Part shown: positions 25,396-36,431 of the stretch, one piece after another
How positions within the stretch are numbered: position 1 is the first letter of the stretch
How the letters are laid out: each line of letters begins with the position of its first letter
DNA from: Pseudomonadota bacterium
Lineage (GTDB): Bacteria > Pseudomonadota > Gammaproteobacteria > Steroidobacterales > Steroidobacteraceae
Direction: 5' to 3'
Assembly (NCBI GenBank): GCA_963204835.1
Contig: CAUJHJ010000028.1
Location: 1 to 64,000 of the forward strand
Length of the DNA stretch: 64,000 nt
Made by a program: the position numbers and the translations under genes
Notes under the pieces: model-generated
What the model was told of the DNA's origin: nothing
Seen by the model: the letters and a program-made list of their open reading frames with translations, nothing else
The model's database searches: none

Positions 25396-26559
25396 ATGCA
25401 TCCTTCCCTCGGTTCCAGCGGTGGCCTGCTGCGTGCGCGGTTGTCGTCCGCGTTCGACGAGGGCCTGTATCGGACCGAGGCCGCGCGCAGCAATGCGGAC
25501 CTGATCCCGCGGCCGCTGGCGATCGCGCTGCGCATGCCACCGGCACTGCCCACGGCTCGCGATCGCTGGGGCTACGTCGAACGGTTGACGCGCGAGATCG
25601 AGCAGGTCGCGCGCCTCTTCGACCGCGATCGCGACGTGCTGGCGCTGCATTTCGACGGCGCCGCGGGGCTCGCCCCGCAGTGGCGCGAGGTGGAAGCGCT
25701 GATCGGCAGCCTCGAGCGGCATTTCCATTTTGCGCCCGCCACCCGGCGACTCTTCTCGATCCGCATCGACCCCGGCATGGCGCGGGCCGCCGATTTCGAC
25801 ACCTGTGCGTCGCTCGGCTTTCATTGCGTGGATATCGAAGCCACGGGAGGTGATCTCGCCGCGATCGTGCGCGCCATCGACCTCGCGCGCGGCACCGGGA
25901 CGTTGGCCGTCTGCGTGGAGTGGCCGGTGGAGCGACAGGGCGTTCCACAGGCGCTGCTCGCGACCCGTCCGGACCGGCTCGGCTGCCTGCTGCCGGACGC
26001 GTCGGCGGATCCCGGCTCGCTGCGGCCGATCGCGGACGCCCTCGTGGCCTCGGGCTACGCCGGGATCGGCCTCGATCCGCGGCCCTTGCCCTGGGTCGAT
26101 CCCGCCGGCCCCCCGCTGCTGAACGGCATCGCACGCGACGGCCGTTGGCGCAGGCCCGAACCGAATGTCGATGTGATCGGGATCGGTGCCGGCGCGCTGA
26201 GCCGCGTCCGCGATTCCGTCAGCCAGAACCACGCGGACCTCGGCGCCTGGGAGACCGCGCTCGATGCGGCCGGACTACCGGTATGGCGCGGCCTGCTGCT
26301 CGCGGCCGAGGACCGCCTGCGCATGGATGTCGCCGGCGAGCTGCTGCGCACCGGCGAGATCGGGGTGGCGGGCGTCGAGCAGCGCTTTGCCATTGACTTC
26401 CACGAGCACTTCGGCGAGGAACTGCAGGCCCTTGCGGCCTTGCCGGGCGGCCTCGTGGAGCAGGGCCCGAACGGCCCGCGCGCCACGTCGCAAGGCCGCC
26501 TCATGCTGCGTATCATGGCGGCGTGCTTCGACATGCCGGGCCAGCGCCCACCCCAATAG
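25396..26559 (+). CDS. HemN-derived protein lacking the radical-SAM cysteine motif
   Basis: 387 residues. The C-terminal two thirds follow oxygen-independent coproporphyrinogen III oxidase closely: a SIRIDPG segment as in IEVDPRE, DVIGIGAGALS as in DLLGMGVSAIS, SQNHADLGAWETALDAAGLPVWRG as in the AQNQ...WRG block, and the ending GRLMLRIMAACFD. The N-terminal third has lost the catalytic site. Where HemN reads HIPFC-x3-C-x2-C, this protein has LRMPPAL (about 45-51) and no cysteine, and GGGTP is replaced by FDGAAG (86-91). It therefore cannot bind the usual [4Fe-4S]-SAM centre. The frame is intact, and the fnr start lies inside its 3' end. A regulatory or haem-binding role is speculation. Confidence 0.87.
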   Translation: MHPSLGSSGGLLRARLSSAFDEGLYRTEAARSNADLIPRPLAIALRMPPALPTARDRWGYVERLTREIEQVARLFDRDRDVLALHFDGAAGLAPQWREVEALIGSLERHFHFAPATRRLFSIRIDPGMARAADFDTCASLGFHCVDIEATGGDLAAIVRAIDLARGTGTLAVCVEWPVERQGVPQALLATRPDRLGCLLPDASADPGSLRPIADALVASGYAGIGLDPRPLPWVDPAGPPLLNGIARDGRWRRPEPNVDVIGIGAGALSRVRDSVSQNHADLGAWETALDAAGLPVWRGLLLAAEDRLRMDVAGELLRTGEIGVAGVEQRFAIDFHEHFGEELQALAALPGGLVEQGPNGPRATSQGRLMLRIMAACFDMPGQRPPQ

Positions 26560-27266
26560 CCGACGACGGCGACGAGTTCCGCTTCTGCAGTACCTGCGCC
26601 TTTTCGGCAGCCTGCCTCGACAGCGGTTATGACAAGTCCCAACTGCGCGACCTGCACGTGCTGGTCGAGCACATCGGTCCCTTCACCGAGGGCGAACACA
26701 TCTTCCGCGAAGGAGATGCGTTCAATGCCATCGCGGCGGTGCGCTCCGGCACCGTCAAGACCTATGTGGTGGACGCAAGCGGCCGCGAGCAGGTGCAGGG
26801 CTTCTACCTGCCGGGTGAGATGATCGGGCTCAACGCGATTTCGCAGGCCCGCTACCCCTGCAATGCCGTCGCGCTCGATCCCGTCGTGCTGTGCCGCTTC
26901 TCGTTTCCGTCCATGGCCGCGCTCGCCACGCGCATGCCGGGCATCCAGCAGCAGCTGTTTCGCCTGCTGAGCCAGGACATCGGCAAGGCCGCGCTGCTCG
27001 CCGGCAACTACACGGCCGACGAGCGCATGGCGGCTTTCCTCATTTCGCTGTCGCGCCGCTATGCCGCGCGCGGCTTCTCGCCGACCCGCTTCGTCCTCAC
27101 GATGACGCGCACCGACATCGCCAACTACCTGCGCCTCGCGGCCGAGAGCGTGAGCCGCGTGTTCCGGCGCTTCCAGGACGAGGGCTTGCTGCGCGTCGAT
27201 CGTCGCGAGATCGAGATCCTCTCTCCAGGGCTCGAGGAACTCGCGCGCAACATGTTGCGCGACTAG
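26523..27266 (+). CDS. fnr: FNR/ANR-type oxygen-sensing transcriptional regulator
   Basis: 247 residues, Crp/Fnr family. Three N-terminal cysteines C22-x2-C25-x5-C31 and C113 match the [4Fe-4S] ligands of FNR. A cyclic-nucleotide-binding-fold domain follows, then a C-terminal helix-turn-helix with AAESVSRVFRRF, whose E-x2-S-R reads TTGAT half-sites in FNR. The start is GTG 26523 inside the hemN-like gene (37-bp overlap). No other start codon occurs before the first cysteine, so this choice is well constrained. It probably activates norZ and nirK, which have matching boxes. Confidence 0.95.
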   Translation: MLRHAGPAPTPIADDGDEFRFCSTCAFSAACLDSGYDKSQLRDLHVLVEHIGPFTEGEHIFREGDAFNAIAAVRSGTVKTYVVDASGREQVQGFYLPGEMIGLNAISQARYPCNAVALDPVVLCRFSFPSMAALATRMPGIQQQLFRLLSQDIGKAALLAGNYTADERMAAFLISLSRRYAARGFSPTRFVLTMTRTDIANYLRLAAESVSRVFRRFQDEGLLRVDRREIEILSPGLEELARNMLRD

Positions 27267-27305
27267 CGTCATTACGTACATCCCACCGCTGCGATTGAAG
27301 GGTGC

Positions 27306-27319
27306 TTGACCCGGATCAG
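27306..27319 (+). promoter_or_regulatory. FNR/DNR-type box upstream of norZ
   Basis: TTGAC-CCGG-ATCAG matches 8 of 10 positions of TTGAT-N4-ATCAA and is centred about 61 bases before the norZ ATG, a spacing that allows class II activation (start of transcription near 27354). The fnr gene ends 39 bases upstream. Confidence 0.65.
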
Positions 27320-27373
27320 GGTTGGCGCCCGGTCCGCACCGCAGCATCTCCCGCATCGTTGGGAGATAGACAG

Positions 27374-29668
27374 ATGAGTGCGAATCGCAAGCTTTGGCTG
27401 GGTCTTGGCGTACTGCTCGCCGTCTCGTTCGCGGCGCTGCTCGCGGTCGGCGGCGAGATCCTGCGGGTCATGCCGCCGATGCCGGAAAAGGTCGTGACGA
27501 CCACCGGCGAGACCGTCTACACGCGCGCCGACATCGAGAAGGGCCGGCAGGTCTGGCAGTCGATCGGCGGGCAGCAGCTCGGCTCGATCTGGGGCCACGG
27601 CGGCTACGTCGCACCCGACTGGACCGCCGACTGGCTGCATCGCGAATCACTCGCCCTGCTCGAAATCGAAGCCGCGCGCGACACGAGCCGCAGCTACGCG
27701 GAGCTCGACCCCGAGGTGCAGGCGGGTCTCGCCGCGCGCGTGCGGCCGCAGCTGCGCAAGAACACCTACGACGCCGCCACCGGCACGATCACCGTGTCGC
27801 CGCAGCGCGCGGCAGCGATCGAGGCGGTCGCGGGCCACTACACCGCGCTCTTCGGCACGGACCCCGCGCTGCAGCCACTGCGCGAAGCCTACGCGATGAA
27901 GGAAGGCACGGTGCGCGACGCGGACTACCGGCAGGCGCTCACGGCCTTCGTGTGGTGGACATCCTGGTCGGCTGTCACCGAGCGGCCGGGCAAGAGCATC
28001 AGCTACACGAACAACTGGCCGCATGACCCGCTCGTGGGCAACGTACCGCCGAGCCAACTGCTCACCTGGACGGTGTTCAGCGTCCTGTTCCTGATCGCGG
28101 CGATCGCCCTCCTCGGCTGGCACTATGCCCGCCAGCGGCACGATGAGCCGATCGCGCTGCCCGCCACGGACCCGCTCGCGGCAATCACCGTGACGCCCTC
28201 GATGAAAGCGACCGCCAAGTACTTCTGGCTCGTCGTGGCGCTCTTCCTGACGCAGATCCTGCTCGGTGCAATCACCGCGCATTACCAGGTCGAGGGCCAG
28301 GAGGCCTACGGCTTCGCGCTGTCCGAGATCCTGCCCTACTCGCTGACCCGCACCTGGCACACCCAGCTTGCGGTGCTGTGGATCGCGACCGCCTGGCTCG
28401 GCATGGGCCTGTACATCGGGCCTGCGATCTCGGGGCACGAGCCGAAGTTCCAGCGCCTCGGCGTCAACCTGCTGTTCACCTGCCTGCTGGTCATCGTGGT
28501 CGGCGCCTTCGCGGGACAGTGGTTCGCGGTCATGCAGAAGCTCGGCCTCGAGCACAACTTCTGGTTCGGCCACCAGGGCTGGGAGTACGTCGACCTCGGC
28601 CGCTTCTGGCAATGGTTCCTGTTCCTCGGCCTCGGCATCTGGCTGGCGCTCGTGGGCCGCGCGCTGTGGCCGGCGATCAGGAAGGGCGGCGAATCGAAGT
28701 CGATCACGATGCTGCTGTTCCTCTCGACCGTGTGCATCGGGCTCTTCTACGGCGCCGGCCTGATGTGGGGCGAGCACACGCACCTCTCGATGGTCGAGTA
28801 CTGGCGCTGGTGGGTCGTGCACCTGTGGGTGGAAGGCTTCTTCGAAGTGTTCGCCACCGCGGTGATCGCCTTCCTGTTCACGCGGCTCGGCCTGCTGCGC
28901 ACGAGCAGCGCGACGGTGGCCGTGCTCTTTGCGACCATCGTGTTCATGGCGGGCGGCGTGCTCGGCACCCTGCACCACCTGTACTTCACGGGAACGCCGA
29001 CCGCCGTGGTCGCGCTCGGCGCGAGCTTCTCCGCGCTCGAGGTCGTGCCGCTCGCCTTCGTCGGCTTCGAGGCCTGGCACACCTACAAGCTCGGCCGAGC
29101 GACGCCCTGGATGAGGCGCTACCACTGGCCGATCATGTTCTTCACGGCGGTGGCGATCTGGAACCTGGTGGGCGCAGGCCTGTTCGGCTTCCTCGTCAAC
29201 CCGCCGCTGCCGCTCTACTACATGCAGGGCCTCAACCTGACGCCGCTGCACGGCCACACCGCGCTGTTCGGCGTGTACGGCCTGCTCGGCATCGGCCTGA
29301 TGCTGTTCTGCCTGCGCGGCATCCGGCCGCAGGTCGAGTGGAACGAACGGGCGCTCAAGACTTCCTTCTGGGCGCTCAACATCGGGCTCTCGCTGATGGC
29401 GCTCCTCACGCTGCTGCCGATCGGCGTGATCCAGCTGCAAGCGTCGATCGACAAGGGCTACTGGTATGCCCGCTCGGCCGACCTCATGCAGCAGCCGATC
29501 ATCGAAATGCTCGTATGGATGCGCGTGCCCGGCGATACGATATTCAGCGTCGGGGCGCTGGCGCTCGCTTTGTTCGTCCTGCGGCTCTGGGTCGCGCCGC
29601 GCAGCGCGCGGGCGGCCGAGGGCTGCGGCGAGGCCGGCTGCTGCGAGCCAGGGAAGAGCGTTGGCTGA
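27374..29668 (+). CDS. norZ: Quinol-dependent nitric oxide reductase (qNOR)
   Basis: Single-subunit enzyme reducing 2 NO to N2O with quinol electrons in the inner membrane. It is 764 residues from the ATG at 27374 (MSANRKLW), behind GGGAGA. An N-terminal helix and periplasmic domain (GRQVWQSIGGQQLGSIWGHG to about 230) are followed by about twelve membrane helices of the haem-copper oxidase fold. Haem and FeB ligand regions are visible (RTWHTQLAVLWI, VVHLWVEGFFEVFAT, and the GTLHHLYFTG histidine pair). A C-terminal cysteine cluster (GCGEAGCCEPGK) is unusual. The upstream FNR-like box suggests anaerobic induction. Confidence 0.95.
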   Translation: MSANRKLWLGLGVLLAVSFAALLAVGGEILRVMPPMPEKVVTTTGETVYTRADIEKGRQVWQSIGGQQLGSIWGHGGYVAPDWTADWLHRESLALLEIEAARDTSRSYAELDPEVQAGLAARVRPQLRKNTYDAATGTITVSPQRAAAIEAVAGHYTALFGTDPALQPLREAYAMKEGTVRDADYRQALTAFVWWTSWSAVTERPGKSISYTNNWPHDPLVGNVPPSQLLTWTVFSVLFLIAAIALLGWHYARQRHDEPIALPATDPLAAITVTPSMKATAKYFWLVVALFLTQILLGAITAHYQVEGQEAYGFALSEILPYSLTRTWHTQLAVLWIATAWLGMGLYIGPAISGHEPKFQRLGVNLLFTCLLVIVVGAFAGQWFAVMQKLGLEHNFWFGHQGWEYVDLGRFWQWFLFLGLGIWLALVGRALWPAIRKGGESKSITMLLFLSTVCIGLFYGAGLMWGEHTHLSMVEYWRWWVVHLWVEGFFEVFATAVIAFLFTRLGLLRTSSATVAVLFATIVFMAGGVLGTLHHLYFTGTPTAVVALGASFSALEVVPLAFVGFEAWHTYKLGRATPWMRRYHWPIMFFTAVAIWNLVGAGLFGFLVNPPLPLYYMQGLNLTPLHGHTALFGVYGLLGIGLMLFCLRGIRPQVEWNERALKTSFWALNIGLSLMALLTLLPIGVIQLQASIDKGYWYARSADLMQQPIIEMLVWMRVPGDTIFSVGALALALFVLRLWVAPRSARAAEGCGEAGCCEPGKSVG

Positions 29669-30104
29669 GTTCTACGCACAGATCAAGTGGGTACACGTCC
29701 TGACGGTCGTACTGAGCGGCGGGCTCCTGTTCGCGCGGGGGCTCGCCGCCCACCTCGGGGCCGGCTGGACGATGGCTTGGCCGCTGCGCTGGCTCAGCTA
29801 CACGATCGACACGGTGCTGTTCACCGCGGCGTTGATGCTGGTCACGATCGTCCACCAATACCCGTTCGTGCATGCGTGGCTCACGGCGAAGGTCCTGCTG
29901 CTCGCCGTCTACATCGGTCTCGGCAGCCTCGCGCTGAAGCGCGGCAGCACGCGCCGGGTGCGCGTCACCTGCTGGGTGCTGGCGCTCGCCGTCTATGTTT
30001 TCATCATCAGCGTCGCCCGCAGCCACGACCCGTTCGGCCTGCTGCACCACCCGGAGGCACTTGACCTCGGTCAGCGCCCGCTATTTAGTACCCCCGTATC
30101 CTGA
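29661..30104 (+). CDS. SirB2-family membrane protein
   Basis: 147 residues, four hydrophobic segments, with SirB2 features: IKWVHVLTVVLSGGLLFARG in helix 1, the RWLSYTIDTVLF segment, and a VFIISVARSHDP end. The TTG start at 29661 overlaps the norZ stop by 8 bp and has GGGAAGAG in front, so it is coupled to norZ. The longer open frame upstream is a norZ shadow. The family has no proven function; the position suggests an accessory role in NO respiration or metal handling. Confidence 0.82.
   Translation: MAEFYAQIKWVHVLTVVLSGGLLFARGLAAHLGAGWTMAWPLRWLSYTIDTVLFTAALMLVTIVHQYPFVHAWLTAKVLLLAVYIGLGSLALKRGSTRRVRVTCWVLALAVYVFIISVARSHDPFGLLHHPEALDLGQRPLFSTPVS
30061..30074 (+). promoter_or_regulatory. FNR/DNR-type box upstream of nirK
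   Basis: TTGAC-CTCG-GTCAG, a symmetrical variant of TTGAT-N4-ATCAA, sits within the 3' end of the SirB2 gene, centred about 76 bases before the nirK ATG. Activation from here would give nirK its own anaerobic promoter independent of norZ. Confidence 0.55.
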
Positions 30105-30143
30105 ATGTGGGCCGGCCATCCGCCGCCCTGAAATGGAATCGCC

Positions 30144-31637
30144 ATGAACAGGTTTCCCGTCATCCTCGCCTGCGCCGCGGCCCTCGCGCTCGGCGCCTGC
30201 ACGCAGGACAAGCCGCCGGCCACCCGTGCCGCCGACACCGGCGGATCGCTGAAGGGCGACTTCGGGCCGCCGCGCGGCGAGCCGATCAAGGCCGTGCTGA
30301 CGAGTCCGCCGCATGTCCCTCCGGCCACCAACCGCAACTATCCCGCCAAGGTGATCGTGGAGCTCGAGGTCATCGAGAAGCAGATGGAGATCGCCGAGGG
30401 TGTCAACTACACCTTCTGGACTTTCGGCGGCACCGTGCCCGGCAGCTTCATCCGCGTGCGCCAGGGTGACACGGTGGAGTTCCACCTGAAGAACCATCCG
30501 TCGAGCAAGATGCCGCACAACATCGACCTGCACGGCGTCACCGGCCCGGGTGGCGGTGCGGCCTCCACATTCACGGCGCCTGGCCATCACACGCAGTTCA
30601 CCTTCAAGGCGCTCAACCAGGGCCTGTACGTCTACCACTGCGCCACGGCGCCCGTCGGCATGCACGTCGCCAACGGCATGTACGGCCTGATCCTCGTCGA
30701 GCCGCCGGAGGGCCTGCCGCCGGTCGACCACGAGTTCTACGTGATGCAGGGCGACTTCTACACGGTCGGCAAGTACCGCGAGAAGGGCTACCAGCCGTTC
30801 GACATGCAGAAGGCGATCGACGAGAACCCGACCTACGTGCTGTTCAACGGCGCGGAAACCTCGATGACGGGCCCGAATGCGCTCAAGGCGAAGACCGAGC
30901 AGCGCATCCGCATGTTCGTCGGCAACGGCGGGCCGAACCTCGTGTCGAGCTTCCACCTGATCGGCGAGATCTTCGACAAGGTGCAGTATGAGGGCGGCAC
31001 CCACTTCCAGGAGAACGTGCAGACCACGCTCATCCCGGCGGGCGGCGCGGCCACGGTCGAGTTCCACACCGAGGTGCCGGGCAACTACGTGATGGTCGAC
31101 CACTCGATCTTCCGGGCATTCAACAAGGGTGCGCTCGCGATCCTCGAGGTCACCGGTCCCGAGAAGCCGCTCATCTACTCGGGCAAGCAGGTCGACGAAA
31201 TGTACATCGGCGACAAGGTGGCGAGCCTCGCGCCGGTGGCCGCCGCTGCCACCGCCAAGGAGTCGGGCACGCTGACGAAGGAGCAGCAGATCGCAGCCGG
31301 CGGCGTGCTCTTCAAGGGCACCTGCTCGACCTGCCACCAGGACAACGGCGCAGGCCTGCCGAACGTGTTCCCGCCGCTCGCGAAGTCCGACTACCTGCTG
31401 AAGGATCCGCGACACGCGATCGAAGTGGTGCTGAACGGCCTCACCGGCCCCGTGACCGTCAACGGCAACACCTTCAATTCCGTGATGCCGCCGATGAGCC
31501 AGCTGACGGACGACGAGGTTGCGAACATCCTGACCTACGTGCTCAACACCTGGGGCAACAGCGGGCCTGCGATCTCGAAGCAGGAAGTCGCGAAGGTCCG
31601 CGCGACGACCAAGCGGCCCGAGGGGGCGGCGCATTGA
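30144..31637 (+). CDS. nirK: Copper nitrite reductase fused to a C-terminal cytochrome c domain
   Basis: Periplasmic enzyme reducing nitrite to NO. It is 497 residues with a lipoprotein signal (ALGAC, lipid on C19). Type 1 copper ligands are H125, C166, H174 and M179; type 2 ligands are H130, H165 and H320; the catalytic pair is D128 and H271. A linker (about 355-378) leads to a class I cytochrome c with CSTCHQ (C394, C397, H398) and a methionine ligand near 448. The fused haem domain gives a built-in electron donor. The nirV start overlaps its stop. Confidence 0.97.
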   Translation: MNRFPVILACAAALALGACTQDKPPATRAADTGGSLKGDFGPPRGEPIKAVLTSPPHVPPATNRNYPAKVIVELEVIEKQMEIAEGVNYTFWTFGGTVPGSFIRVRQGDTVEFHLKNHPSSKMPHNIDLHGVTGPGGGAASTFTAPGHHTQFTFKALNQGLYVYHCATAPVGMHVANGMYGLILVEPPEGLPPVDHEFYVMQGDFYTVGKYREKGYQPFDMQKAIDENPTYVLFNGAETSMTGPNALKAKTEQRIRMFVGNGGPNLVSSFHLIGEIFDKVQYEGGTHFQENVQTTLIPAGGAATVEFHTEVPGNYVMVDHSIFRAFNKGALAILEVTGPEKPLIYSGKQVDEMYIGDKVASLAPVAAAATAKESGTLTKEQQIAAGGVLFKGTCSTCHQDNGAGLPNVFPPLAKSDYLLKDPRHAIEVVLNGLTGPVTVNGNTFNSVMPPMSQLTDDEVANILTYVLNTWGNSGPAISKQEVAKVRATTKRPEGAAH

Positions 31638-32419
31638 GGCGGTTCGCGTCGATCGCGGCCTGCGTCGCCCTCGCGGCGGCGCAGGCCTCCCTCGCGGTCG
31701 ACTTGCCGGGCGGTCGTTTCAAGTCGGTCCTGCCGCCCGCCCCGGGCATCAAGGAAGTCGCGGTGGCTCCCTTCCAGCTCGACCGCCTGCCCGTGACCAA
31801 CGCCGAGTTTGCGCGCTTCGTGCGCCAGCGACCCGAGTGGCGGCGTGATCGCGTCGCGCGCGTGTTCGCCGATGCCGGCTACCTGCGACACTGGAGCAGC
31901 GACGCGGCGCCCGGCGCCGCGCTCGCGAGGCAACCGGTGGTGCAGGTGAGCTGGTTCGCGGCGAGCGCTTACTGCGAGTCGAAGGGCCAGCGCCTGCCGA
32001 CCTGGTACGAGTGGGAGTACGCCGCGGCGGCAAGCGAAACGCAGCGCGATGGCCGCAACGATCCCGCCTGGCGGGAACGCATCATCGCCTGGTACTCGCG
32101 CCCGGCCGACGCGGCCCTGCCCGAGGTAGGCGCAACGCCGGCGAACGCCTACGGCGTGCAGGACCTGCACGGCCTCGTGTGGGAGTGGATCGAGGACCTC
32201 GGCGCCATGATGGTCTCGAGCGACAACCGCGAACAGGGCGATCCCGACATCATGAAGTTCTGCGGCTCGGGCGCGCTCACGATGGAAGAGAAGGAAAACT
32301 ACGCAACCCTGATGCGCATCGCGATGCTCTCGAGCATGCAGGCGAGCTACACCTCGGGCAGCATGGGTTTTAGATGTGCGGCGGACGGCCCGCGGCCGCC
32401 CGCGGGAGTGAGGAAATGA
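31634..32419 (+). CDS. nirV: NirV, formylglycine-generating-enzyme-fold protein
   Basis: 261 residues, signal peptide ([17 protein letters not shown]), then an FGE-sulfatase (SUMF1) domain: [49 protein letters not shown] and the end [10 protein letters not shown]. The cysteine pair that catalyses formylglycine formation is not present in the equivalent segment ([13 protein letters not shown]), so it is not expected to be an active FGE. nirV regularly follows nirK; a role in NirK maturation is suspected in the literature sense only. The TTG start overlaps the nirK stop (TTGA). Confidence 0.88.
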   Translation: MRRFASIAACVALAAAQASLAVDLPGGRFKSVLPPAPGIKEVAVAPFQLDRLPVTNAEFARFVRQRPEWRRDRVARVFADAGYLRHWSSDAAPGAALARQPVVQVSWFAASAYCESKGQRLPTWYEWEYAAAASETQRDGRNDPAWRERIIAWYSRPADAALPEVGATPANAYGVQDLHGLVWEWIEDLGAMMVSSDNREQGDPDIMKFCGSGALTMEEKENYATLMRIAMLSSMQASYTSGSMGFRCAADGPRPPAGVRK

Positions 32420-32961
32420 GAATACTCGCGTTGATTGCGGCGGCCCTCGCCATGGCGGGCACCGCGCAGGCGGCCGACCCGCCCGCCTCCATCTACCACC
32501 TCGACGCCGAGTTGACCAACCAGGCGGGCGAGCCCGTGGGCCTCGACCTGTACCGCGGCCACCCGGTCGTGATCACCATGTTCTACGCGAGCTGCCCCGC
32601 CGCCTGCCCGCTGCTGATCGACACGATCCGCGCCGTCGAGCGCTCGCTCGACCCGAAGGTGGCTTCTGGCCTGCGCGTGCTGATGGTGTCGGTCGATCCC
32701 GAACGCGACAATCCAGCCGCGCTCACTGCGCTCGCGAAGACGCGCCGCATCGACCTGTCGCGCTGGACACTGGCCACCGCCGACGAGGCGACCGTGCGCA
32801 AGATCGCCGCGATGCTATCGATCCAGTACCGCAAGTTGCCGGACGGCGAGTTCAACCACTCGAGCGTCCTCACGGTGCTGTCGCGCGACGGAGAGATCCG
32901 CCGCCAGAGCTCGCTGCTCGGGCGGGTCGATCCGGAGATCGCCGCGGCGCTCACGCAGTAG
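32416..32961 (+). CDS. SCO1/SenC-family copper chaperone
   Basis: 181 residues from the ATG at 32416, whose ATGA overlaps the nirV stop. A signal peptide (ILALIAAALAMAGTAQA) precedes a thioredoxin fold with the copper-binding CPAAC motif (about residues 57-61) and the later conserved histidine in FNHSSVLTVL. SCO proteins load copper into periplasmic or membrane enzymes. The position behind nirK and nirV points to copper delivery to NirK. In-frame codons upstream belong to nirV. Confidence 0.9.
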   Translation: MRILALIAAALAMAGTAQAADPPASIYHLDAELTNQAGEPVGLDLYRGHPVVITMFYASCPAACPLLIDTIRAVERSLDPKVASGLRVLMVSVDPERDNPAALTALAKTRRIDLSRWTLATADEATVRKIAAMLSIQYRKLPDGEFNHSSVLTVLSRDGEIRRQSSLLGRVDPEIAAALTQ

Positions 32962-33029
32962 CCTGCCGCCATGCGGGCCGGACCCGCCGTATCGATTGCG
33001 GCCCTGCCACCCGCACCGCAAAATGCCGC

Positions 33030-35353
<2,324 letters not shown>

Positions 35354-35551
35354 TCACGACCGTATCAGGAAAAGAAGTGCGAGACCCGCCAGCATCGTCA
35401 ACAAGCCGCCCACGCGCAGTTCGCGATCGCCGAGCGCGAGGACCCGGCCGAGCGCGCGTTTCATACCGGCGGGATTGGCGAACGGCAGCAGTCCCTCGAA
35501 CACCAGCAGCAACGCGAGCGCGCCGAGCAGGTCGGCCCAGTCGAGCGTCAC
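35354..35551 (-). CDS. DUF2065 small membrane protein (YjeT-like)
   Basis: 65 residues with two hydrophobic segments (DLLGALALLLVFEGLLPF and VGGLLTMLAGLALLFLI) separated by a basic loop (NPAGMKRALGRV). It lies between hflC and purA, the place of yjeT in E. coli. It may assist the HflKC complex; the family's function is unknown. Confidence 0.88.
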   Translation of the reverse strand: MTLDWADLLGALALLLVFEGLLPFANPAGMKRALGRVLALGDRELRVGGLLTMLAGLALLFLIRS

Positions 35552-35555
35552 GGCG

Positions 35556-36431
35556 CTAGCGGCCGCCCGGCGCGGCGTTCTTGAAGTACTTGAAGAACTC
35601 GCTGTCGGGGCTCACCACCAGCACGTCGCCCTCCTTGCCGATCGAATTGCGATAGGCCTGGAGGCTGCGGTAGAAGGCGTAGAACTCGGGATTGCGCTCG
35701 TAGGCCTTGGCATAGGTCGCCGCGGCCACGGCGTCGCCCTCGCCGCGGATGCGCAAGGCGTCGCGCGCCGCGGCCGACAGGATCTCGGTGCGCTTGCGGT
35801 CGGCCTCGGCCTTGATGCGCTGGCTGTCCTTCTCGCCCTCGCCGCGCAACTGCTGCGCCTGCTTGGCGAAATTCTGCTTCATCGTTTCATAGACGCGCGC
35901 CGCCACGTCGTCCGGCAGGTCGATGCGCTGCAGGCGCACGTCGACCAGGCTGATGCCGAACTCATCAACCGCCTTGCTCGCGCGGCCGATCATCTCGCCG
36001 GTCACCGCGGCGCGCTCCGAAGTCACGATTTCGCGCAGCGTGCGCTGGGCGACCGCGTTCTTGATGCCGTCCTTGACGATGTCGGCGAGGCGCTGGCCCG
36101 CCGAGTCTTCGCTGCCGCCGGTGGCGCGGAAATACTTCGCGGCATCGGCGACGCGCCACTTGATGTAGAAATCGACCAGCAGGCCGCGGTTCTCGTTCGT
36201 CAGGAAGGTTTCGCCCGCGTAGTTCTGCGTGACGACGCGGCGCTCGAAGCGCGCGACCTGGTCGATGAAGGGCCACTTGAGGTGCAGCCCGGGGCCGTAG
36301 TCGGAGCCCTGGATTTCACCGAACTGGGTGCGGATCGCGATCTGCGACTGCTGCACGGTGAACAGCGACGAGGACGCGACGATGAGCACCGCGACAACCC
36401 CGATGAGGACCGACATGAAGCGCGGGGACAT
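35556..36431 (-). CDS. hflC: HflC, FtsH-regulating SPFH membrane protein
   Basis: 291 residues. A single N-terminal membrane anchor (VLIGVVAVLIVASSSLFTV), then the SPFH/band 7 domain and a long charged helix (KQAQQLRGEGEKDSQRIKAEADRKRTE). It partners HflK in the large periplasmic cage around the FtsH protease. The start ATG overlaps the hflK stop by one base. Confidence 0.97.
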   Translation of the reverse strand: MSPRFMSVLIGVVAVLIVASSSLFTVQQSQIAIRTQFGEIQGSDYGPGLHLKWPFIDQVARFERRVVTQNYAGETFLTNENRGLLVDFYIKWRVADAAKYFRATGGSEDSAGQRLADIVKDGIKNAVAQRTLREIVTSERAAVTGEMIGRASKAVDEFGISLVDVRLQRIDLPDDVAARVYETMKQNFAKQAQQLRGEGEKDSQRIKAEADRKRTEILSAAARDALRIRGEGDAVAAATYAKAYERNPEFYAFYRSLQAYRNSIGKEGDVLVVSPDSEFFKYFKNAAPGGR

